DNA of 64,000 nucleotides, from assembly GCF_030123365.1 (NCBI RefSeq), contig NZ_CP126107.1:791501-855500 (forward strand), given 5' to 3'. Shown in pieces: positions 49,238 to 57,768 of this stretch; position 1 is the stretch's first letter, and each line of letters begins with the position of its first letter. A program made the position numbers and the translations under genes. A model generated the notes under the pieces. That model was given only the letters and a program-made list of their open reading frames with translations, ran no database searches and was not told the DNA's origin. This DNA comes from Neobacillus sp. SuZ13. Its GTDB lineage: Bacteria; Bacillota; Bacilli; Bacillales; Cytobacillaceae.

Positions 49238-50002
49238 TTAAGAACCTGTATACCCAAGGTTTCTTGAAATGGCGATACTATACTGTTTCATTTTGTCTAT
49301 TAATGTATCGTTGATCAGATCCATCGTTACTCGATTGTTAGGTCCAGAAATACTAAAACTGGCAACAATCTTGCCTTTATGGTCGTAAATAGGTGATGCA
49401 ATACATCTTAATACTTCTTCATTCTCGGCATTGTCTAAGGCATAACCCTGGACTTTCACCGTTTCAATTTCTTTGATGAGTTCTTCTTTAGATGTAATCG
49501 TTGTAGGTGTTTTTGGAATAAAGGTAATATTTGAAACGATGTCTTCAAATTTGTCCGGACACATATCGGATAGTAGTATTTTCCCAACAGCTGTGCAGTA
49601 CATTGGGGCTCTGCTTCCAATGCGCGAATACATCCGGATGGTTTGATTGCTTTCAATTTTATCAATGTAAATGACTTCGCCGCGGTCTTCAATGCATAAA
49701 TGAACGGTTTCATTCACTTCTTGCACTAATTTTTCTAAAAATGGCTTTGCGATCGTGACAATGTTTGATTGATTTAAAAGGTTTCTAGAAAGAAAGAGGA
49801 CTTGTAAGCCAAGTTTATATTTGTCGGTTTCTTCATCTTTCATAACATAATTCATATTTGATAGTGTAGATAATAATCGATGAAGGGTACCTTTTGTCAG
49901 TCCAACCTGCTCCGCTAGCCGCGTAATCTGGATGCCGTCGGGATATTCAGAAAGCTTGTTTAATATGGTAAGAGCTCTTTCAAGGGATTGAACATTAGAC
50001 AT
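49238..50002 (-). CDS. kdgR: IclR family regulator (KdgR-like)
   Basis: A 254-residue protein: winged helix at the N terminus (GIQITRLAEQVGLTKGTLHRLLSTLSNMNYV) and an IclR effector domain with CIEDRGEVIYIDKIESNQTIRMYSRIGSRAPMYCTAVGKILLSD. It is divergent from the KDPG aldolase gene, and the palindrome GAACGCCGTTC lies between them. In Bacillus and enterobacteria such regulators control ketodeoxygluconate catabolism. The symbol is by context. The kinase gene normally next to it is reduced to a remnant. Confidence 0.75.
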   Translation of the reverse strand: MSNVQSLERALTILNKLSEYPDGIQITRLAEQVGLTKGTLHRLLSTLSNMNYVMKDEETDKYKLGLQVLFLSRNLLNQSNIVTIAKPFLEKLVQEVNETVHLCIEDRGEVIYIDKIESNQTIRMYSRIGSRAPMYCTAVGKILLSDMCPDKFEDIVSNITFIPKTPTTITSKEELIKEIETVKVQGYALDNAENEEVLRCIASPIYDHKGKIVASFSISGPNNRVTMDLINDTLIDKMKQYSIAISRNLGYTGS

Positions 50003-50043
50003 GATTTCTACCTCTTTTAAATGTTTTTCAGTTCATATTTTTG

Positions 50044-50054
50044 GAACGCCGTTC
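50044..50054. promoter_or_regulatory. Candidate IclR/KdgR operator
   Basis: GAACGCCGTTC is a perfect 5+1+5 palindrome, extended by T/A-rich arms, in the divergent region between the IclR gene and the aldolase gene. Confidence 0.5.
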
Positions 50055-50163
50055 TATTATATGATACGATAAGAGTATGATTTTGTAAATTTAAATAAGA
50101 ATGATGAAAACTATTTGAAAATATTTTGTTGAAAAGAAAATAAGTAGAAAGAAAGTGACTGCG

Positions 50164-50811
50164 ATGAAAAAAATCAATATTTTAACGAAAATTGCGGAAT
50201 GTGGTGTGGTTGCGGTTGTCAGGGCAGACTCAAAAGAAGAGGCTGTTAACATTTCAGAAGCCTGTGTGGAAGGCGGTATTCAAGGGATTGAGGTTACTTT
50301 CACCGTCCAAGGCGCAGAAGAAGTGATTAAAGAATTAGCAACCCTTTATCAAAATAATAATAATGTAGTGATTGGCGCAGGAACTGTACTTGATGCAACC
50401 ACCGCAAGAATTGCGATTTTGGCGGGGGCGCAGTTTGTAGTGAGTCCAGCCTTTGACCAGGAAACGGCAACTTTATGTAATTTGTATCAAGTACCTTATA
50501 TGCCTGGCTGTATGACCCTCACCGAAATGAAACGTGCATTAGAAGCGGGTGTTGATATTGTGAAACTGTTCCCTGGCAGTGCCTTTGGTCCAGATTTTGT
50601 TAAAGCAGTAAAAGCGCCGCTTCCGCAAATAAATATTATGCCAACTGGTGGAGTCAGTTTAGACAATGTCGAACAGTGGATTAAGAATGGCTGCGTAGCC
50701 GTTGGAGTAGGCGGTAATTTATTGGCACCAGCTAAAACAGGGGAATTTAACAAGATTACTGAGTATGCAAAACAGTATATTGAGAAAGTTCAAGCCGCCA
50801 GAGGAAGATAA
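50164..50811 (+). CDS. kdgA: KDPG/KHG aldolase
   Basis: A 215-residue TIM-barrel aldolase: GVVAVVRADSKEEAVNISEACVEGGIQGIEVTFT at the N terminus with the catalytic Glu, IGAGTVLD, FVVSPAFD, PGCMTLTEM and the Schiff-base Lys134 in DIVKLFPGSAFGP. It splits 2-keto-3-deoxy-6-phosphogluconate into pyruvate and glyceraldehyde 3-phosphate. The ATG at 50164 is preferred to GTG 50155. Without an intact kinase next to it, the phosphorylated substrate must come from a kinase elsewhere. Confidence 0.9.
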   Translation: MKKINILTKIAECGVVAVVRADSKEEAVNISEACVEGGIQGIEVTFTVQGAEEVIKELATLYQNNNNVVIGAGTVLDATTARIAILAGAQFVVSPAFDQETATLCNLYQVPYMPGCMTLTEMKRALEAGVDIVKLFPGSAFGPDFVKAVKAPLPQINIMPTGGVSLDNVEQWIKNGCVAVGVGGNLLAPAKTGEFNKITEYAKQYIEKVQAARGR

Positions 50812-50898
50812 ACTGTATCGCATTGAGCTGTTTTCTAGTATCGAAACCAAGAACCCATAGTCCTTGTTTCGGTCTTTAATAAAAAGGAGGAATAGATG

Positions 50899-51741
50899 AT
50901 GCCAACAAGTTTAAAAGACACAACTACATTACATAATGGTGTAAAAATGCCATGGGTAGGGTTAGGTGTATTCAAAGTGACTGAAGGAGAAGAGGTAGTT
51001 CAATCCGTTAAAGCAGCTATTAAGAATGGATATATTAGTATTGATACCGCCGCTATCTATAAAAATGAAGAAGGCGTTGGTCAAGCCATTAAAGAATCAG
51101 GGGTGCCGCGTGAAGAATTATTTATCACTTCCAAGGTATGGAATTCTGATCAAGGATATGAATCAACGTTAGCAGCCTTTGAAACCAGTCTTAACAAGCT
51201 TGGGCTTGATTATTTGGATCTTTATTTAATCCATTGGCCTGGAAAAAATAAATATAAAGAAACATGGAAGGCGTTGGAAAAGCTCTATAAAGATGGCCGT
51301 GTCCGCGCCATTGGTGTAAGTAACTTCCTTGTTCATCATCTAGAAGATTTAATCAGTACCGCAGAGATTAAACCAATGGTAAACCAGGTAGAATTCCATC
51401 CACATTTAACCCAAAAGGAATTACTTGCTTACTGTAAAAAGGAAGGCATTCAAATGGAAGCGTGGTCGCCGTTAAAACAAGGGCAGCTTCTAAATGAACC
51501 AGTTCTTGAAGATCTTGCTCATAAATATAATAAATCTGTTGCTCAAGTGATCTTACGCTGGGATCTACAGCATGGTGTGGTGACCATTCCAAAATCAATC
51601 AAAGAACATCGCATTATCGAAAATGCAGATCTTTTTGATTTTGAATTATCTGCTGAAGATATGGACAAAATCGATGGATTAAATCAAGATAGCCGTGCGG
51701 GCTCTCACCCAGATACAATGAGTGTCGGCTTTGAAGAATAG
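50899..51741 (+). CDS. yvgN: Aldo/keto reductase, YvgN-like (glyoxal/methylglyoxal reductase)
   Basis: A 280-residue aldo/keto reductase nearly collinear with B. subtilis YvgN: LHNGVKMPWVGLGVFKV, IDTAAIYKNEEGVGQAIKESG with Asp/Tyr of the catalytic tetrad, ITSKVWN with the Lys and LYLIHWPGKNK with the His, and IPKSIKEHRIIENADLFDFEL for NADPH binding. YvgN reduces glyoxal and methylglyoxal. ATG 50899 gives the YvgN N terminus (ATG 50896 precedes it), and AAGGAGGAATAG lies upstream. It is separated from the aldolase gene by 87 bases without a terminator. Confidence 0.9.
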   Translation: MPTSLKDTTTLHNGVKMPWVGLGVFKVTEGEEVVQSVKAAIKNGYISIDTAAIYKNEEGVGQAIKESGVPREELFITSKVWNSDQGYESTLAAFETSLNKLGLDYLDLYLIHWPGKNKYKETWKALEKLYKDGRVRAIGVSNFLVHHLEDLISTAEIKPMVNQVEFHPHLTQKELLAYCKKEGIQMEAWSPLKQGQLLNEPVLEDLAHKYNKSVAQVILRWDLQHGVVTIPKSIKEHRIIENADLFDFELSAEDMDKIDGLNQDSRAGSHPDTMSVGFEE

Positions 51742-51754
51742 ATTTCAATGATCA

Positions 51755-51791
51755 AACGTCTGCCTTTAATTTAAAGGGCAGGCGTTTTTTC
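51755..51791 (+). terminator. Terminator after yvgN
   Basis: ACGTCTGCCTTT pairs with AAAGGGCAGGCGT and is followed by TTTTTT. Confidence 0.88.
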
Positions 51792-51877
51792 TATCATAAG
51801 AAAAAATATGACTTATGCTATAATGTTGTATACCTTTATGGACAGCAGATCTTAAACCTCAGGAAGGAGCAGGACAC

Positions 51878-54800
51878 TTGAACGTAAGTTTAACTCATAA
51901 ACGCATTAAGGAAATGTGTGGCACTGCCTCCTTCAAACGAGGAGATTATTTTTATCAAACGAATAAAGTAATTTTTCAGCAATACCTCCCACATCGTTGT
52001 CAAGCAACCGTGACAGGTGATGAAGATTTTCATGTGACCATCGAAACAGGTTCCAATGATGACCTGCGAACGGAATGCAGCTGCCCGAAGTTGGCCTCTT
52101 TTACGAAGGAATGTCAGCATATTGCAGCCGTTTTATTAGCTATTTACGAGCACCAACAGAAAGGAACGATCCCGAGAGTCGATTATTCAACTAATCAGGA
52201 ACTCGCTGAAGGGTTATTGACTATTTTTACCGACCAGCCGATCCGATCAAGTGGTCATCAACTGCATTTTGAAAAAAGAACCGTGCTGGATATTGAGTTT
52301 ACCTTGAAACCCGTTGATATGGGTAATGGAAGCCACTTATTCACGATCGAACTGACACTCGAATCCATCATAGTACAAAACATCCGTGCCTTTTTGGAAC
52401 AGATTAAAGCCGGAAAGGCCTTCAAACTTTCTAATTCATTTACATTTGACCCAAGTCAGCACTGCTTCCAAAAAGAAAACAATAACGTACTCGAGCAACT
52501 CGTCCAAGTAGTCCGTGATGAAAAGGTTTATGTGGTGCCTGACACCAATAACACTACACAGCAGATGTTATCTATTCCATCTTCCACATGGGGACGTATG
52601 CTTACTCTCCTCCAAAAGATACCTAATGTGCTGGTGGAGTATGAGGGCCAAATCTATCAAGGCCTGCATGTGTTTGACGAAGGGCTGCCTTTACAGTTTG
52701 ATTTTGCTGGAGCGGATCGAAACGGCTATCAGCTGAAAGTAAAAAACTTGCAGCGAATGATTTTCTTTGAAGCTTATCATTCTGTTCTCTTTGAAGGGAA
52801 AATGAAACAACTGGAAGAGCAGGATTTTAAACGACTTTTCGACCTGAAAAGGATGCTTGATGCCTCAGGAATGAGCCAAATACCGATTCCAGAAGAGCAA
52901 ATTCAGTTCTTTTTGGAAAAAGTCGCGCCAGGCTTAAAAAGACTTGGCCAAGTTACGATAGCCGAAGCAATCACGAAGAAATGGATGACCACACCGCTAG
53001 TGGCCAAACTCTACTTGGATCGTGTGAAAAACCGCTTGCTTGCTGGGCTCGAATTTCAATACGAAAATACAATAATTAATCCATTGGAAAATAGAGATCT
53101 CCCGACGGACTCGTTAGTGATTCGTGATGTAGAGAAGGAAGAGGAAATCCTGCAGATTTTTGAAGAAAGTTCGTTCGCCAAGACGGACGGAGGATATTTT
53201 CTTCATAATGAAGAACTAGAATATGATTTTTTAACGTACATTGTTCCAAAATTGCAAAAGCTTGTCAGAATTTACGCAACAACGGCTGTTAGAAATCGTA
53301 TTTCGAGAGAGAATTTTCGTCCACAGGTAAGGGTTAGGTTCAAAAGAGAACGTACCAATTGGCTTGAATTTAAATTTGAAATGGACGGTATTCCTGAAAG
53401 ACAAATACGTGAAGTTTTGGCGGCTTTAGAGGAGAAAAGGAAATATTATCGCCTGCCGAACGGGTCGCTGCTCTCGCTTCAGACAAGAGAATTCGAAGAA
53501 ATCCAGCGTTTTCTTTATTCACCACTAGCCAAAAATAAGGACATCGCTAATGGCTTAGATTTACCAATCGAGCAGAGTCTTCAACTCCTTGATACAGTTG
53601 AAATCAGTGATACGTTCAAACTAGAAGAATCCTTTCGGCAGTTTCTGGATCACCTTCACCATCCTGACAAGTTAGAGTTTGAGGTGCCAGTCAGTTTAGA
53701 TCCTACTCTCAAAGCATATCAAAAAACTGGGTTTAAATGGATGAAAACTCTGGCTTACTATGGCTTCGGAGGAATTTTGGCAGATGATATGGGGCTAGGA
53801 AAAACAATTCAAAGTATCGCATATATCTTGTCAGTCCTGTCTGATATCCGAAAAACTAATCAGCCGGCCCTTGTTGTTTGTCCGTCATCATTGACCTATA
53901 ACTGGCTGAGTGAATGCAGGAAATTCGCTCCCCAGTTAAAAGCAGTTGTTATTGATGGAACCAAACAAGAGCGGACCAAACTGCTGAAAGAACAGACAAA
54001 TGTTGATGTCGTAATCATCTCCTATCCGTTATTGCGCCGTGAGATCACCTGGTTTGAGAAACAAATGTTTCATACCGTGTTTTTCGATGAGGCCCAAGCC
54101 TTTAAAAACCCATTGACGCAGACTGCCCGAGCCGTAAAAAAACTGCAGTCCCTGAATCGATTTGCGCTTACGGGTACACCAGTGGAAAATGCCTTAGAGG
54201 AGTTATGGTCCATTTTTCACGTTGTTTTTCCAGAACTGTTCCTCGGGCTAAAAGAATATAGCAAGCTTTCAAGAAAAACGATTGCGCGGAGAATCCGTCC
54301 TTTCTTACTGCGCAGGTTAAAGGAAGATGTCCTCGCTGAACTTCCTGAAAAAATGGAGTCTTTGGAATCGGTTGAACTGTTCCCTGAACAAAAGAAATTG
54401 TATGCTGCTTATTTGGCGAAATTAAGGCACGATACGTTGAAGCATCTCGACAAAGACACGATTCGCAAAAATCGGATCAGAATCTTAGCAGGATTGACGC
54501 GGCTGCGGCAGATTTGCTGTCATCCAAGTTTGTTTGTAGAAGGTTATCAAGGGAATTCGGCGAAATTTGAACAGCTCTTGCAGATTGTCGAAGAATCAAA
54601 GCTCTCTGGAAGACGGGTGTTAATTTTTTCTCAATTTACGAAGATGCTAGAACTTATCGGCAGGTCTTTAACCGCAAAAGGGCTGAACTACTTTTATCTG
54701 GATGGACAAACCCCTTCAGAAGAAAGAGTGGAAATTTGCGAGCGTTTTAATCGAGGTGAAAGGGATTTGTTTCTTATTTCCTTGAAAGCAGGCGGAACCG

Positions 54801-55069
54801 GTCTAAATTTAATGAGTGCGGATACTGTCATTTTATATGACACGTGGTGGAATCCAGCTGTAGAGGAACAAGCTGCTGACCGTGCCCATCGGATGGGTCA
54901 GAAAAATGTCGTCCAGGTCATCAAGCTGGTAGCCCGCGGAACGATCGAGGAAAAAATGAATGAACTACAAGATAAAAAGCGACACCTCATCGAAGAAATC
55001 ATCGATTCTGATGAAAAAGCTATATCTACCCTTACGGAAGAGGATATAAGGGAGATATTGATGATATAG
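51878..55069 (+). CDS. SWIM zinc-finger SNF2 family helicase/translocase
   Basis: A 1063-residue protein starting at TTG 51878 (GGAAGGAGCAGG upstream). A SWIM zinc finger lies at about 67-81 (CSCPKLASFTKECQH, CxC..CxH). After a long middle region comes the SNF2 ATPase: Walker A in ILADDMGLGKTIQS near 633-645, DEAQ box near 735, GTPVENALEELWSIFHVVFPELF, and the helicase C domain with IFSQFTKML, LISLKAGGTGLNL and RAHRMGQ (about 1003). Bacterial SNF2 proteins remodel nucleoprotein or RNA polymerase complexes; Bacillus YwqA is a relative without the SWIM finger, as I recall. It is flanked by terminators, so probably monocistronic. Confidence 0.9.
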   Translation: MNVSLTHKRIKEMCGTASFKRGDYFYQTNKVIFQQYLPHRCQATVTGDEDFHVTIETGSNDDLRTECSCPKLASFTKECQHIAAVLLAIYEHQQKGTIPRVDYSTNQELAEGLLTIFTDQPIRSSGHQLHFEKRTVLDIEFTLKPVDMGNGSHLFTIELTLESIIVQNIRAFLEQIKAGKAFKLSNSFTFDPSQHCFQKENNNVLEQLVQVVRDEKVYVVPDTNNTTQQMLSIPSSTWGRMLTLLQKIPNVLVEYEGQIYQGLHVFDEGLPLQFDFAGADRNGYQLKVKNLQRMIFFEAYHSVLFEGKMKQLEEQDFKRLFDLKRMLDASGMSQIPIPEEQIQFFLEKVAPGLKRLGQVTIAEAITKKWMTTPLVAKLYLDRVKNRLLAGLEFQYENTIINPLENRDLPTDSLVIRDVEKEEEILQIFEESSFAKTDGGYFLHNEELEYDFLTYIVPKLQKLVRIYATTAVRNRISRENFRPQVRVRFKRERTNWLEFKFEMDGIPERQIREVLAALEEKRKYYRLPNGSLLSLQTREFEEIQRFLYSPLAKNKDIANGLDLPIEQSLQLLDTVEISDTFKLEESFRQFLDHLHHPDKLEFEVPVSLDPTLKAYQKTGFKWMKTLAYYGFGGILADDMGLGKTIQSIAYILSVLSDIRKTNQPALVVCPSSLTYNWLSECRKFAPQLKAVVIDGTKQERTKLLKEQTNVDVVIISYPLLRREITWFEKQMFHTVFFDEAQAFKNPLTQTARAVKKLQSLNRFALTGTPVENALEELWSIFHVVFPELFLGLKEYSKLSRKTIARRIRPFLLRRLKEDVLAELPEKMESLESVELFPEQKKLYAAYLAKLRHDTLKHLDKDTIRKNRIRILAGLTRLRQICCHPSLFVEGYQGNSAKFEQLLQIVEESKLSGRRVLIFSQFTKMLELIGRSLTAKGLNYFYLDGQTPSEERVEICERFNRGERDLFLISLKAGGTGLNLMSADTVILYDTWWNPAVEEQAADRAHRMGQKNVVQVIKLVARGTIEEKMNELQDKKRHLIEEIIDSDEKAISTLTEEDIREILMI

Positions 55070-55070
55070 A

Positions 55071-55100
55071 AAAAGGAGCCGCAGCGCAGCTCCTTTTTTT
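55071..55100. terminator. Bidirectional terminator after helicase gene
   Basis: AAAAGGAGC and GCTCCTTTT form a nine-pair stem with a GC-rich loop, with A- and T-runs on both sides. Confidence 0.88.
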
Positions 55101-55106
55101 GCCCTA

Positions 55107-55388
55107 TTAGACACCAATGACATTCAGTGATTGGCGAAGACCTTCGATTGCAAATTGCCTGATAAATTGGAAGGCAAATAATGCGATAATTGGTGAAAAA
55201 TCAATAGGACCAAGTGGTGGAATAAATCTTCTGAACAAACCTAAATAAGGTTCGACTAACTTGCCAATCCAGATCCCAAGCTTGGTTTCTTGAAACTTAG
55301 GAAACCAAGAACCAAAAATGGATATTAAAATTAACCAATAATAAGCCTCAAAAACATAATGTCCAATAAGTAAAATATTAGAGCCCAA
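55107..55388 (-). CDS. YggT family membrane protein
   Basis: A YggT/YlmG-type protein with two helices: GHYVFEAYYWLILISIFGSWFP, LVEPYLGLFRRFIPPLGPIDFSPIIALFAFQFI, the PYLxxFRRxIPPxGxxDxSPxxA signature. TTG 55388 with CGGAAG upstream gives the usual size of about 93 residues; an upstream TTG at 55466 would add 26 charged residues but has no ribosome site. YggT proteins sit with division and cofactor genes in many bacteria and have roles in thylakoid or septum organisation elsewhere. Here it is apart from sepF/divIVA. Confidence 0.75.
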   Translation of the reverse strand: MGSNILLIGHYVFEAYYWLILISIFGSWFPKFQETKLGIWIGKLVEPYLGLFRRFIPPLGPIDFSPIIALFAFQFIRQFAIEGLRQSLNVIGV

Positions 55389-55494
55389 TATAATCTTCCG
55401 TTCTATCGTAGTTTTTTTATTTTGCCATTCATCGTACCTATATATACTTGTACGATTTAACTTCAATTAAGTTTCAAATTTTTTATAAAAAAAA

Positions 55495-56067
55495 CTAAAG
55501 GCGGTTTAGAACTTCAGGGATAAAATCAGTGTAGTTATCAATATGGAAATCCGCTTCGATATTTTGATTTTGAAAGGCACATGTTTTAATATTTAATTTG
55601 CGAGCGGGAATTAAGTCTAAATCACGGTCACCAACAACTAAATCAATATGGTAACTTTTTAAAACATATTCATAGGAGGAACTGTGTGGTTTTCGTGTAA
55701 ATCCTTGTTCTTCCACAGAAACAATGTCTTTAAAGTATTTACTTAACTGGTATTTTTCAAGTAGAAAAACAGTGGATTCCTTATCACGATGCGTCACAAT
55801 AATATTGTTATCCACTGAAGATAAAGCTTCTGTTAAGTGTTCAAATGGCTTGCTTTCTGTTTTTGAATAATAGTTATGTAAAGTTTGATACTCAAGTCTC
55901 TGCTCCTCACCGATTCCATAATGTTTAAAAGCAGTTTTGGAATCAATTTTAAGCCATTTTAGAACTTCATCACGGTCTAAATCTTGTTTGCTTAAGCGGA
56001 TGAATCCAGAGACAAGTGCTGGATAGGTATCAAAAAGAGTTCCGTCAAAATCCCATAATACGTTCAT
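55495..56067 (-). CDS. HAD-IA family hydrolase (phosphatase)
   Basis: A 190-residue HAD hydrolase: motif I DFDGTLFDTYP near the N terminus with both Asp, motif II IIVTHRD, motif III Lys in TRKPHSSSYEYVLK and motif IV VVGDRDLDLIPA. The helical cap between motifs I and II marks it as class IA, such as phosphoglycolate-type phosphatases. Substrate unknown. ATG 56067 has GAGGGATTATT upstream. It ends 28 bases before the YggT frame. Confidence 0.85.
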   Translation of the reverse strand: MNVLWDFDGTLFDTYPALVSGFIRLSKQDLDRDEVLKWLKIDSKTAFKHYGIGEEQRLEYQTLHNYYSKTESKPFEHLTEALSSVDNNIIVTHRDKESTVFLLEKYQLSKYFKDIVSVEEQGFTRKPHSSSYEYVLKSYHIDLVVGDRDLDLIPARKLNIKTCAFQNQNIEADFHIDNYTDFIPEVLNRL

Positions 56068-56219
56068 AATAATCCCTCGTTTCCGAAACGTTTTGATTTT
56101 TCTTTTAAGAGAGTACCATAACTTGAAAATAAAGAAAAATCATTAGGGCACTGGAGGAAGAATTTGTTATACTTTACAAAGGGAATGCACATGTTAATAG
56201 ATAGAAATGAGGGATAATC

Positions 56220-56408
56220 ATGCCATTTGATATTTCAACACTTGGATTACCATATTTTAGTCTAGAAGCAGCAGCTGTGGACAAAAGTCCAAGTGAATTA
56301 GTCATCAGTGACGAAAGTAAGGAAAACTATTACATAGTTTCTCGCGAAGTATACGAGAACGGCCCGCAGCAAGATGGGTATATCATTGTTGTAGAAGAAG
56401 GAGAGTAG
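56220..56408 (+). CDS. Hypothetical 62-residue protein
   Basis: A small acidic soluble protein, MPFDISTLGLPYFSLEAAAV, then SELVISDESKENYYIVSREVYENG and GYIIVVEEGE. ATGAGGGATAATC precedes the ATG and a strong terminator follows the stop, so it is a complete transcription unit. It may be Bacillaceae-specific. No family recognised. Confidence 0.6.
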   Translation: MPFDISTLGLPYFSLEAAAVDKSPSELVISDESKENYYIVSREVYENGPQQDGYIIVVEEGE

Positions 56409-56429
56409 AATTACTCTCCTTTTTTTTTT
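56399..56429 (+). terminator. Terminator of the 62-residue protein gene
   Basis: GGAGAGTA and TACTCTCC pair around GAAT-type loop bases, followed by nine T; the stop codon lies inside the stem. Confidence 0.88.
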
Positions 56430-56551
56430 GAATAAATGCTTCGATTTCTGTTCTATGTTTTAGGTCATGCTAAGACATACTAACAAAGTACTCTCCGATG
56501 GTAGTATGCTCTATATAAGAAAGTATCATTGGTTGTGGCTAAGTAGTAATA

Positions 56552-56584
56552 AAACGCTTCCAACTTTTAAAGCGGGAAGCGTTT
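56552..56584 (-). terminator. Terminator of the alpha/beta hydrolase gene
   Basis: AAACGCTTCC and GGAAGCGTTT form a ten-pair stem; the minus strand continues TTATTAC. Confidence 0.75.
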
Positions 56585-56591
56585 ATATATA

Positions 56592-57401
56592 CTATCCAAT
56601 GAAATTAGCCAATTCCTGGGTAAATTTCTTCTGCTCTTCCCAGAACAACCCATGTCCACTATGCTCAAACCAAACCAGCTTAGAATTCTGTATGCCTTGA
56701 TGAAGAAAGGAAGCCAGCGGCGGTTTGCAAATTTGATCATGGTTTCCATGAAGAATTAATGTAGGCACATGAATTCTTTTGAGATCAGCGAATAAGATTT
56801 CATCTCTTAAAGAGTTAAGTAAACCAGCCGTGGAATGACCTGCGGCTTCAAGTCCTAATTGAAAAAACCAATCTGAGAATGGCTTGGTGAGTGCCTGATG
56901 AAAGAACATATTCGTGAAGTCTGCGAGCATTTTTGGCCGATCGTTATAGATCTGCCCTAGCAGGGTATTAACATCCTTCGCCTCTAATCCAAAAGGAAAG
57001 CCAGGCCGCTTGATAAAACTAGGAGCCGCTGCACCGAAAAGGGCTAATTTCGAAACCCCATAGCCGCTATGACGCCCCATATATCTAATAACAATCGCTC
57101 CACCTACTGAATGGCCAGCGAGTGTGAAATGCTGTAAACGAAGCGCCTTAACAATTTGGCGAATATCATCTGCCATTCTGTCGTAAGAGTAGCCGTTCCA
57201 TGGTTTATCTGATTTGCCAAATCCTCGAAGGTCTATCCCAATACATCGGTACCCCATAGAAGGAAGGACATTAAACTGATATTCAAATAATTTATGATTC
57301 GCAGGCCAGCCATGGACAAAGAGGATGGTCTTATGGCTCTTGGGATTAATATCTTCTACATAAATGTTGACTTTAGAAGCAACTTTTACATAATACCCCA
57401 T
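56592..57401 (-). CDS. Alpha/beta fold hydrolase (haloperoxidase/esterase type)
   Basis: A 269-residue protein from ATG 57401, preceded by AAAGGAGGGG. Alpha/beta-hydrolase features are complete: HGW after the first strand (oxyanion hole), GIDLRGFGKSDKP, nucleophile Ser in LAGHSVGGAI, Asp in LILHGNHDQICK and His in FEHSGHGLFWEE. The pattern resembles non-haem chloroperoxidase-like esterases. It is a single gene; the frame up to 57458 is an extension without a ribosome site. Substrate unknown. Confidence 0.88.
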   Translation of the reverse strand: MGYYVKVASKVNIYVEDINPKSHKTILFVHGWPANHKLFEYQFNVLPSMGYRCIGIDLRGFGKSDKPWNGYSYDRMADDIRQIVKALRLQHFTLAGHSVGGAIVIRYMGRHSGYGVSKLALFGAAAPSFIKRPGFPFGLEAKDVNTLLGQIYNDRPKMLADFTNMFFHQALTKPFSDWFFQLGLEAAGHSTAGLLNSLRDEILFADLKRIHVPTLILHGNHDQICKPPLASFLHQGIQNSKLVWFEHSGHGLFWEEQKKFTQELANFIG

Positions 57402-57713
57402 TTTGACCCCTCCTTTACAAAAGTATGGAAAACCATCTACAACTAGGCTATTCATCAATAGCTAGGCTAATACGTAGTGAACCTTTTCGTACAGGTTGTA
57501 AATCTCCACTCTTCTTATACTTTTCAGATAGGAATTTTCCTGGCTATTTTGATTTTATTAGGCAAAAAGTCTTGGTGAATAAGGAATATTATTATTCTGA
57601 TATTATAAATAGGAGTAATTTCCATATATAAAATTGTTGTTATATGAGGAAAATTTCTATAATATTAACTAAGTATAACTTTATAGATAAGATAATATTT
57701 CATTTTATAAGTC

Positions 57714-57742
57714 AAAGTTGATTCATCATAATAATCAACTTT
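57714..57742. promoter_or_regulatory. Perfect inverted repeat in the gltP leader
   Basis: AAAGTTGATT and AATCAACTTT are exact 10-base arms around CATCATAAT, ending 15 bases before the AAAAGGAG of the symporter gene. Hairpin attenuator or operator; the following TATTATATT is too mixed for a strong terminator. The rest of 57402-57713 shows no gene. Confidence 0.45.
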
Positions 57743-57768
57743 TATTATATTGAAAAGGAGAAATGCAA

